The notes under the pieces: model-generated
Database searches by the model: none
Told to the model about the DNA's origin: nothing
The model's input: the letters and a program-made list of their open reading frames with translations, nothing else
Part shown: one piece after another, positions 1 through 5,115 of the stretch
Numbering within the stretch: the first letter of the stretch is position 1
Layout: each line of letters opens with the position of its first letter
Made by a program: the position numbers and the translations under genes
Source: Pseudomonadota bacterium
GTDB taxonomy: Bacteria > SAR324 > XYD2-FULL-50-16 > JAHJRI01
Direction of reading: 5' to 3'
NCBI GenBank assembly: GCA_022360105.1
Contig: JAKSDL010000664.1
Coordinates: 1-5,115, forward strand
DNA: 5,115 bases

Positions 1-360
1 AGCGCTTTTATTTCCTTTTTCCGGATGTGTTCCCTCCAAACGGACACTGATTAAATCAGCACCAAACTCATCCACACATCGTTTCGCCATTTCGGCCGGT
101 GAATCCAGAGAATCACCATAGATAGCCCGCAAAACAGGCGGGTATTTATCGCTGACAGAATCAAACACTTCAAGGGCTACCAGTGGTTTACGCGGCATCT
201 CCCCTTCCCATAAATGGAACGGCATGCAGGTTTCTCCTCCAACCGTGTGGGTCATCGTCCGTGTTCCCCCATTTTCTGATGTAGCACCCAGCGTAACTTC
301 CCAAATGGGAAGTTCATTCTTTTCGACTGGTATGGTGAACGAATTTACTTCCGCCAAGCG
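1..360 (-). other. acsD: AcsD/CdhD-like domain (corrinoid iron-sulfur protein small subunit), N-terminal ~100 residues
   Basis: From about residue 842 the fusion matches the N-terminus of the CFeSP small (delta) subunit. That subunit is a TIM-barrel protein which, with AcsC, forms the corrinoid protein carrying the methyl group from methyltetrahydrofolate to the ACS A-cluster. Recognisable blocks are EVTLGATSENGGTRT, TVGGETCMPFHLWEGEMP, PLVALEVFD, AKRCVDEFGADLVSVRL and EGTHPEKGN, in the same order as in free-standing AcsD. (The isoleucine codon ATC is read at bases 49-51, so the visible text there is ADLISVRL.) A free AcsD would have a start codon shortly before VTLGAT. No ATG lies between the linker and this block, and no stop codon precedes it, which supports a fusion rather than two adjacent genes. 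Confidence 0.85.
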
Positions 361-1977
361 TTCAGAAGCTTTGGGTCCGGCTGGTTCCGGAGTTGTTACC
401 TTGATGGTTGATGTTTCAGAGGATTCAGTTTTAATCGGTTCTGCCTCAATTGGCTGATCCAGAAATTTTGTACTGAGGGTGTTAATGATATCACTCACAA
501 TCTCGCTGGTTATAGACTTTTTAACCTCTGCTACCAATTCTTCTCGTACCTCATTTTTGATACTGGTAATTAATTCTTTGGTCAGCTGTGCCGGAACTAA
601 CTCCTCCGGCTCAACTGCTTTGACCGGTTCCGGTTCTTTGTTTTCTTGATTGACTGTTTCCCCGGCGTCAATTGAGGTGGTTTCAGCCTGAGATTCGCCC
701 AATAAACTCATATCTTCCATGTCTAACGCCGGATGACCGACTGTTTCCATATAGGATCTGATTTCCGAGGGATCAGTCGCGATGGATTCATCAGCAATCT
801 GCTCAAACAAATCGCCCAGTTGTTGCTCTTCAAATAAATGTTTAAGTTCACTTCCCAATTGATTTTTGAGATCGGTAGGCATCCATACCAGGCGTTTAAA
901 GCCACCATCAGCAGCCAGAAATTTGCGGGAAGTCAGAAATACCTTCCCCACGCCCATAAATCCCGGAGTTTGCTGTCCACCTCCCACATTCCCCGCCAGG
1001 GTTGAAAAGGTCATTCCAATTGGCGTATCACCCTGGAATTCGCGATTGACCACCATAATTCCGTTACATTCAGGTACATAAGCGCAGATCACTTCAAAAC
1101 AACCGCAACTGGTCATGGGTCTGTCCATGATGGAATAGGCACAAAAGGCCTCCACGGTTTTGTGACTGTTCGCATAAACATAATCATTAACACCCTGCCA
1201 GACCCCTTTGACAGGATCAATCAGGTCTCCCTTTTTTACAGGCTGATTGGGACCAGTCTCATCAATTTCATAGGCGGCTTTTCCATCCAGCCAATTGTAA
1301 GCGCCACAAAGACCCAACCGCTCCGGAGTGATAATACAGACATGGTTCGGCGCAAAAGACTGGCACAGCAGGCAGGAATAGAATATATCCACAGATTCGT
1401 CAGTCATTTGGGACAGACGTTGATTCCTTTCCTTGTAAACGCTTCGGGCCATGGCAAGGCGCCTGGCTACTTCCTTGGCATCGGTCACCAGAGTGACTTT
1501 AACTTTATCCACAATTGCCGGATAATCGGAAATAAATTTGGCATGAAGAATATCCGCGTAATGTCGCAAACGTAGTCCCTTTTTAAATCCGTCTTTGGAA
1601 ACACGAGTCCAGACAATGTCCCGCTGCCCCATATGCCAAATGCCTTCCGCTCCGTTCACCAGATGATGAACCTGTCTTTCCAGAATGGGTTCGAAATCAG
1701 GTTGCATTTTCCTTCCGGCCACTTCTACCCAAATCGCAAGCGGCAGGGCAGATCCTTCTTCCACCTGGTCGATATCCGGTCCGATCAGTTCGACTTCTCC
1801 GTCTGTTATGCTGTCCATATCCACAGAGGTTACAAATTCGAAGGCATCCGTCAGGTTTCCTCCGAATTCAGCCCGGATATCAGACTTGCGAATCCGTTCG
1901 CCTTCAAAGGCAGCACCGTAAGGAACCGGTATGGGAACCTTGGTGATTTTGATTTTGCATCCCCGAACTTCAAGGGC
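1..1977 (-). CDS. acsB: AcsB C-terminal part fused in frame to the CFeSP small subunit (AcsD/CdhD), 3' end cut by window edge
   Basis: This continues the previous entry after the frameshift; I translated it codon by codon and found no stop from 2019 to 1. It first completes acetyl-CoA synthase: IGPDIDQVEEGS, the [4Fe-4S] cysteines of the A-cluster in YSCLLCQSFAPNHVC and GLCGA, the proximal and distal Ni site MTSCGCFE, then the glycine-rich GNVGGGQQTPGFMG and the C-terminal GHPALD. With the missing base restored, the ligands are C504, C507, C516, C526, C593 and C595, two below the Moorella numbers, which supports a one-base lesion. The usual end of the protein is near residue 721, but the frame runs on through a Pro/Glu-rich linker into an AcsD-like domain (from about residue 862; VTLGAT, GGTRT, PFHLWEGEMP) to residue 961 at the edge. 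About 200 more AcsD residues would be expected outside the window. The first in-frame ATG is at 1816-1818, with nothing to suggest independent initiation. Confidence 0.9.
361..720 (-). other. Interdomain linker joining ACS to the AcsD domain: acidic/Pro-rich arms around a charged helix
   Basis: About 120 residues (722-841) between the ACS C-terminus and the AcsD-like domain. The first arm (residues 742-761) is rich in Glu-Pro pairs, such as ENKEPEPVKAVEPEE. The centre (about 766-808, bases 460-588) is a regular pattern of Ile/Leu/Val and charged residues, including ELITSIKNEVREELV and AEVKKSITSEIVSDII, with no proline or glycine. It looks like one long amphipathic helix, possibly a coiled coil. 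The second arm (809-840) is again rich in Pro, Glu, Thr and Ser, for example PIEAEPIKTES. The composition resembles flexible tethers such as those in acyltransferase multienzymes. The helix assignment comes from reading the residues, not from a prediction program. Confidence 0.75.
1081..1380 (-). other. A-cluster (Ni-Ni-[4Fe-4S]) binding region of acetyl-CoA synthase
   Basis: Four cysteines (codons at 1372-1374, 1363-1365, 1336-1338 and 1306-1308) hold the [4Fe-4S] cubane. The Cys-Gly-Cys motif at 1099-1107 binds the distal nickel, and one of the cubane cysteines bridges to the proximal nickel in known structures. The phenylalanine of CQSFAP corresponds to the residue gating the CO-binding face in the Moorella enzyme. 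All expected ligands are present, so the catalytic domain itself shows no decay despite the upstream frameshift. Confidence 0.93.
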
Positions 1978-2882
1978 TTTTCCACCATATTCTCGTGAGG
2001 AACCCTGGACACGACATGTTCATAAGTGCAGATTCCGGTGGGAAGGATCTCCGGAATATCTGTATCGGCTATAACAGGAAAGCCATAATTGATGGCCCCG
2101 GCGGCAACCGAGTATTTGTCCGGGGTGACTTCTCCGAAAGCCAGCACAAAAGCGAAAATCCTGTTTTTATTATATTTCAGGTTAGCCTCATAATCTCCGG
2201 GTTTAACACCCCCAAAAGACAAGGCTGCCCTGTTTGCAAACCCAAGGGCATACACCAGGGCGGATACATCTTTGCCAAACGGCACCAGCCGCGTTTCCCA
2301 ACCCAGTTGGATACCTTCTTCCGCCAATTGTTCTGCAAATTGTTTTCCATCGGTGCACCCCGCCATGAAGACATATAAGTTCTTCTCTTGCAGCTCTTTA
2401 GCGATCTGTACAGCAATCCGGTTAGTTGGTGCAGCTCCGGTAATCGCTGCAAAACCCGGGGCAGTGCCATCTACAAACTCAACACCCCGCTCCCGCATAA
2501 TGACATCGTTTGCAGCTCCCAGCCAGATGTCATTAACCGGATCAGGACCCATTAAATATTTACAGACCTCAATAATCTCACAGGCAAACAGGGCAGCTAC
2601 TCCGGCATCCATGGCATTGCCGAGATATGGTAACCAGTTATTTTCAGCCGGTCTTGCCGGCATCAACTGCTTGGATTCTTTTAAGATCAACCTGAGGTCT
2701 CCCACGGTCTTGACTTCATCCCCGGTAAATGAGTGGATGATTGGCAGGAAATAAGCGGTCCCCGGAAAAGCCACTTCCGCGTGTTCTCCTTTTGCTTTGA
2801 TGGCTTCATTCAGCTTAGTTTCAGCCTTGGCGATCCATTCAACTGCTCCGTCGATGGCGCTGGTGCAGATAAATTTAGACAT
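1851..2882 (-). CDS. acsB: Acetyl-CoA synthase (AcsB), N-terminal part, reading frame broken by a 1-base deletion
   Basis: This is the 5' part of acetyl-CoA synthase, which condenses CO, a corrinoid-bound methyl group and CoA. Residues 1-302 match the N-terminal CODH-contacting domain and the start of the middle domain of the family, with blocks such as FPGTAYFLPII, DGTAPGFAAITGAAPT, RAALSFGGVKPGD, INYGFPVIADTDIPEI and TYEHVVSRVPHENMVEK. After K302 the frame drifts into about 41 unrelated residues (from PLKFGDAKSKS to the end) and stops at 1851. In the -1 frame the expected continuation KALEVRGCKIKITKVP follows at once. The true family sequence in this frame is therefore 1977-2882, and 1851-1976 is read-through of the wrong frame. 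The start is supported by AGGAGG at 7-nt spacing and by an 8-nt overlap with the CODH stop. As sequenced, translation would give a 343-residue product lacking the A-cluster. Confidence 0.93.
   Translation of the reverse strand: MSKFICTSAIDGAVEWIAKAETKLNEAIKAKGEHAEVAFPGTAYFLPIIHSFTGDEVKTVGDLRLILKESKQLMPARPAENNWLPYLGNAMDAGVAALFACEIIEVCKYLMGPDPVNDIWLGAANDVIMRERGVEFVDGTAPGFAAITGAAPTNRIAVQIAKELQEKNLYVFMAGCTDGKQFAEQLAEEGIQLGWETRLVPFGKDVSALVYALGFANRAALSFGGVKPGDYEANLKYNKNRIFAFVLAFGEVTPDKYSVAAGAINYGFPVIADTDIPEILPTGICTYEHVVSRVPHENMVEKPLKFGDAKSKSPRFPYRFLTVLPLKANGFASLISGLNSEET
1977..1982 (-). other. Frameshift site in acsB (4 A where 5 are expected)
   Basis: On the coding strand the bases read GTG GAA AAG CCC. 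One extra A, giving GAA AAA GCC, restores the conserved VEKALEVRG reading and a single frame from the acsB start to the window edge. The plus-strand T run is 1978-1981. Both flanks are well conserved and no other lesion is visible, so a single-base indel in a short homopolymer (sequencing, assembly or a recent mutation) is the simplest explanation. A_AAG is also a known -1 slippery tetranucleotide, and a -1 slip on AAG would give exactly the same protein. Confidence 0.9.
2875..2882 (-). other. 8-nt stop/start overlap of acsA and acsB (ATGTCTAA)
   Basis: The acsB ATG (2880-2882) lies upstream of the acsA TAA (2875-2877) in the -1 frame. The two genes share eight bases. This arrangement points to one transcript with translational coupling, in keeping with the fixed stoichiometry of CODH and ACS in the bifunctional complex. 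Confidence 0.95.
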
Positions 2883-4809
2883 CTAGTTTCCTCCTGTCAT
2901 CCATATCGTAGAGTTTTCGTTCCTGCTTGGTATTTATTCCCAGGTTTTCCCTGGCCTCATCCAGTATCTCCAAGGTTTTCTTCACAGCCATATGAGGATC
3001 CTCACAGTCGTGAAAAGAAGCACCGAATAGCTCGTTACAGGATTCATTTAAAAACCGGGTAACACTGTCCGATCCACCAATACTAAAGGGTTGACCTAAA
3101 ATCACATCAACACCCGAAGCCACAAAATAGGTGCCAATGGCAACTGCTTTTTCGCTCATCCATTCAGGAGCAATGCCCACAGCCGGAACTTGTGAGATGT
3201 CATCTCCCAGCCCCCCTTCTTTAACAATTTCTACAGCCGCTTCCAAAATTCGAGAATTATCAACACAACTTCCCATATGCAGCACAGGTGGCATTCCCAC
3301 GGCTTCGCAAACCTCCTTGAGACCAGCTCCGGCATCTTCCAGGGCAGCTTCAGGCAGCAACATTCCCTGTTTGGCTGAGGCAACTGCGGCACAGCCTGTC
3401 TTTAAAACCAGGACGTTGTTGGCAATCAACTCCCTGGTTACAACATTGATATAAGCATCGGTTTTGGTTTTTGGATTGTTACAACCAACAATGCCAACCA
3501 CCCCCCTGATCCTGCCTGCCATAATGGAATCATTTAACGGTCGGAAAGACCCCCTGAAACGCCCACCCAGCATATACTTAATGGCATCGACACTAAAACC
3601 TCCAATCACCGGGCTTTGAGCGCGTGGAATTGCGACCTTTGAGGGGTCCCTGTGTTTATAATTATCGATCGCTCTTTTGACGATGTTTTTGGCTGAGGCA
3701 AAAGCATCGTCTGCTTTAAAGGAAAGATGGGTTGCTCCGGACGTTTTGGCGATGTCAGTGGTTGAAACTATGTCGGTGTGGTAAGCAGCTGCAATCTCCG
3801 GCAAACTGGGCATACAACACTGAACATCAATCACCATGGTTTCCACAGCTCCTGTAACCACCGCTAATTCCTGTTGGAGAAAACTACCGGCGACAGGGAT
3901 GCCGTGTCGCATCAATATCTCATTTGCTGTACAACAGATACCTGCCAGGGTAATACCTTCGGCCCCGGCCTGTTTTGCTAAGTTGATCATTTCGGGATCT
4001 TTTGAAACAACAGCAAGAATTTCCGATAGTTCAGGTTCGTGACCGTGTACCAGGATATTGACGGTCTTCTCACCCAGCACCCCAAGGTTGGCATCACTTC
4101 TAACCGGAGAGGGAGTGCCAAACAGAATGTCTGAAACGATCATGGCAATGCGGGAGCCACCCCATCCATCAGCCAGTGAAGTTCTGAAAGCTTGCAACAA
4201 CAGGTTTTTATAATCGTGATCCACCCCCATGGTTGTGCGATGCATCGATTCCACAACCATACGGTCAATTCCAAGTGGAGCTACTTCATTGTTAGTCCAT
4301 ATAGCCTGTCGTTTTAACGGCGCCAATACCAGCGTTTCCAGGGATTCCTCTTGCCGCATGAACTCATCCAAAAACAAATTGGCAAGATCCAGGGCTACCT
4401 CCTCTTTTGCTCTTCCTTCCTCTTCGATTTTGTAGTCCCTGGCTGCCCTGCGCAAAGCCTGTTCATCTTTGATTTCATATCCGCCACCATTGCCTTGAGC
4501 CACTTTTTTTAAGCGCAACACCAGATGACGACCATGATCGGAGTGGGCAGCCGTTCCCCCGACAACTTCCCTAAGATAGTTTCTGGCCACAATAGTATCA
4601 GCATCAGCGCCGCAGACCCCCCTGGTGACTTTTGGGGTGATTTTACAAGGCCCCATGTGACAGATGCGACAGCAAATTCCCTTCTTACCGAATTTGCATT
4701 GGTTCTTTTGAGATCCCATGCGATCAAAACAGGTTTCAACGCAATCCAGGGATGCTTTTTCTAACGCCTCAACAGAGGCTTGATCACTCACTAACTCTTT
4801 AAAAGACAT
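2875..4809 (-). CDS. acsA: Anaerobic Ni-Fe carbon monoxide dehydrogenase catalytic subunit (CODH of the CODH/ACS complex)
   Basis: This cytoplasmic enzyme interconverts CO2 and CO and supplies CO to acetyl-CoA synthase in the Wood-Ljungdahl pathway. The 644 residues fit the CooS/AcsA family (about 630-675). Visible cluster ligands: C38 and C46 (D-cluster bridging the dimer); C47, C50, C55 and C66 (B-cluster); H255 in VHGHEP, C293 in GICCT, C331 in QCCMPS, C443 in GCNNPK, C473 in TGCAA and C515 in HMGSCVDNSR (C-cluster, by comparison with the Carboxydothermus enzyme). The proton-relay histidines H89, H92, H95 (HSDHGRH) and the active-site lysine K554 (SEKAVAIGT) are also present. The ATG is the only plausible ATG start, because an in-frame TAA lies at 4825-4827. 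It has no clear Shine-Dalgarno and sits inside a tandem repeat. The stop overlaps acsB by 8 bases. The acsB neighbour favours the name acsA, but cooS is equally valid. The gene appears intact and functional. Confidence 0.97.
   Translation of the reverse strand: MSFKELVSDQASVEALEKASLDCVETCFDRMGSQKNQCKFGKKGICCRICHMGPCKITPKVTRGVCGADADTIVARNYLREVVGGTAAHSDHGRHLVLRLKKVAQGNGGGYEIKDEQALRRAARDYKIEEEGRAKEEVALDLANLFLDEFMRQEESLETLVLAPLKRQAIWTNNEVAPLGIDRMVVESMHRTTMGVDHDYKNLLLQAFRTSLADGWGGSRIAMIVSDILFGTPSPVRSDANLGVLGEKTVNILVHGHEPELSEILAVVSKDPEMINLAKQAGAEGITLAGICCTANEILMRHGIPVAGSFLQQELAVVTGAVETMVIDVQCCMPSLPEIAAAYHTDIVSTTDIAKTSGATHLSFKADDAFASAKNIVKRAIDNYKHRDPSKVAIPRAQSPVIGGFSVDAIKYMLGGRFRGSFRPLNDSIMAGRIRGVVGIVGCNNPKTKTDAYINVVTRELIANNVLVLKTGCAAVASAKQGMLLPEAALEDAGAGLKEVCEAVGMPPVLHMGSCVDNSRILEAAVEIVKEGGLGDDISQVPAVGIAPEWMSEKAVAIGTYFVASGVDVILGQPFSIGGSDSVTRFLNESCNELFGASFHDCEDPHMAVKKTLEILDEARENLGINTKQERKLYDMDDRRKLDV
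2890..2895 (-). promoter_or_regulatory. Ribosome binding site of acsB (AGGAGG)
   Basis: A perfect AGGAGG on the coding strand, seven bases before the acsB ATG and inside the last codons of acsA. It fixes the acsB start. It contrasts with acsA, which has no comparable site. Confidence 0.9.
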
Positions 4810-4842
4810 TTTAGATTTATGATTTTAGATCTCAGGTTTCAG

Positions 4843-4853
4843 GCTGTGACAGC
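4843..4853. promoter_or_regulatory. Palindrome GCTGT-G-ACAGC, copy 1
   Basis: A perfect 5-bp inverted repeat around one base. It recurs at 4903-4913 and 4963-4973, exactly 60 bp apart each time. It could be an operator half-site array or form small hairpins in the leader. No known regulator is recognised. Confidence 0.45.
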
Positions 4854-4866
4854 TTCACTGACTGAC

Positions 4867-4894
4867 ATTATAGATTTATGATTTTAGATCTCAG
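4867..4894 (-). promoter_or_regulatory. Candidate sigma-70 type promoter for acsA-acsB
   Basis: The coding strand has a consensus -10 TATAAT (4867-4872), with CTGAGA (4889-4894, four of six matches to TTGACA) 16 bases upstream. Transcription would begin near 4860, leaving a leader of about 50 bases that includes one GCTGTCACAGC palindrome. The perfect -10 exists only in copy 2 of the tandem repeat; copies 1 and 3 read TAAAAT at the same place. The -35 is weak, so an activator may be needed, or the true promoter may lie further upstream. Confidence 0.4.
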
Positions 4895-4902
4895 GTTTTC
4901 AG

Positions 4903-4913
4903 GCTGTGACAGC
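4903..4913. promoter_or_regulatory. Palindrome GCTGT-G-ACAGC, copy 2
   Basis: Identical to the copy at 4843-4853. It lies just upstream of the -35-like element of the candidate promoter, where an activator could bind. Confidence 0.45.
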
Positions 4914-4962
4914 TTCACTAACTGACATTTTAGATTTATGATTTTAGATCTTAGATTTTCAG

Positions 4963-4982
4963 GCTGTGACAGCAAAGCTGTC
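4963..4982. promoter_or_regulatory. Palindrome copy 3 with overlapping GACAGC-AAA-GCTGTC hairpin
   Basis: GCTGTGACAGC (4963-4973) is followed by AAA and another GCTGTC, giving a second inverted repeat GACAGC-AAA-GCTGTC (4968-4982, 6-bp stem, 3-base loop). The ACAGC arm is shared, so the two pairings exclude each other. This is the point where copy 3 departs from the other repeat copies. Confidence 0.5.
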
Positions 4983-5115
4983 CATTTTATACATTCTAGG
5001 ATCTGCTATTCCTGATCTTTCGTTTGTAATACTGGTTAATTATTAACTCAAGTTTCGCACCTGTTTTTGCGGTAGATGATTTATATGGCCGCCGATATTC
5101 GCTTTAACTCTGTGC
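4983..5115. other. AT-rich upstream intergenic region
   Basis: No gene is clearly supported here. TGTATAAAAT on the minus strand (4984-4993) resembles an extended -10 element, but no -35 stands at the right distance. A minus-strand frame is open from the right edge for 23 codons and ends in TAA at 5043-5045; it could be the tail of an upstream gene but matches nothing I recognise. No terminator with a clear stem and T run is visible. Confidence 0.4.
5035..5047. promoter_or_regulatory. Palindrome GTTAAT-T-ATTAAC
   Basis: A perfect 6-bp inverted repeat around a single central T, in the AT-rich region upstream of the tandem repeats. It has the form of an operator for a dimeric regulator, but no family is recognised. 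Chance occurrence in AT-rich DNA is possible. Confidence 0.4.

Larger units (their letters stand above)
4805..4982. repeat. Three tandem copies of a ~60-bp unit upstream of and overlapping the acsA start
   Basis: The copies are 4805-4863 (59 bp), 4864-4923 (60 bp) and 4924-4982 (tail diverged). Each begins GACATT on the plus strand, followed by TAGATTTATGATTTTAGATC, a CAGG-rich stretch and GGCTGTGACAGC. Differences are few: copy 1 lacks one T in the T run (4837-4839); copy 2 has A at 4870 where copies 1 and 3 have T; copy 3 differs at TTAGATTTTC (4951-4960) and in its last ten bases. Copy 1 contains the acsA start codon, so the unit reaches into the gene by its first five coding bases (ATGTC) and stops there. 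High identity suggests recent duplication. Three copies without variable spacers rule out a CRISPR array. Confidence 0.95.

Noticed and set aside
723..908. Minus-strand 61-codon frame
   Set aside because: It overlaps the ACS C-terminal coding sequence in another frame; no family resemblance.
1851..1976. C-terminal tail of the 343-codon acsB frame as a genuine novel C-terminus
   Set aside because: The conserved ACS sequence is encoded by the same bases in the -1 frame, so the tail is out-of-frame read-through.
1162..2754. Several plus-strand open frames of 107-160 codons (for example 1162-1575 and 2272-2754)
   Set aside because: They lie fully antisense to the acsB coding sequence, show no recognisable protein family, and are explained by the codon bias of the opposite strand.
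4805..4982. CRISPR array
   Set aside because: The units are adjacent without unique spacers, there are only three, and no cas genes are in the window.
5001..5019. Terminator-like AGGA...TCCT inverted repeat near GATC motifs
   Set aside because: Only four paired bases and no run of T after it in either direction.
5043..5114. 3' end of an upstream minus-strand gene (23 codons, then TAA)
   Set aside because: Too short and unrecognised to call as a gene; a chance open frame of this length is common. Sequence beyond the right edge would settle it.

Overview
The window carries part of a Wood-Ljungdahl (reductive acetyl-CoA) CODH/ACS operon, all on the minus strand, from a strict anaerobe of moderate GC. 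The protein sequences look most like those of sulfate-reducing or acetogenic bacteria, perhaps Desulfobacterota. That placement is an impression from residue patterns, not a search result.

Layout in transcription order, right to left. Positions 4983-5115 are AT-rich and mostly non-coding, with one 13-bp palindrome and perhaps the last 23 codons of an upstream gene. Positions 4805-4982 hold three tandem copies of a ~60-bp unit. The copy nearest the gene contains the start codon of the carbon monoxide dehydrogenase gene (acsA/cooS, 4809-2875), which is complete and keeps every metal-cluster ligand. Its last codons overlap the start of acetyl-CoA synthase (acsB) in an ATGTCTAA overlap, preceded by a strong AGGAGG.

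acsB starts at 2882 and matches the family well to codon 302, where one A is missing from a short A run (plus-strand T run 1978-1981). In the -1 frame the family sequence resumes at once and runs open to the left edge, with no stop in 659 codons. Allowing for the missing base, the A-cluster ligands fall at residues 504, 507, 516, 526, 593 and 595, almost exactly where they lie in the Moorella enzyme. The frame does not stop after the usual ACS C-terminus (about residue 721). It continues through a ~120-residue Pro/Glu-rich linker with a charged helical centre into the start of the corrinoid iron-sulfur protein small subunit (AcsD/CdhD), which is cut by the window edge. The gene is therefore an apparent in-frame AcsB-AcsD fusion, the most unusual point in the window.

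Together the products would reduce CO2 to CO at the CODH C-cluster, pass CO to the ACS A-cluster, and accept the methyl group from the corrinoid protein, here apparently tethered through its small subunit. The frameshift is either a sequencing or assembly error, a recent mutation, or less likely a programmed -1 shift at A_AAG.
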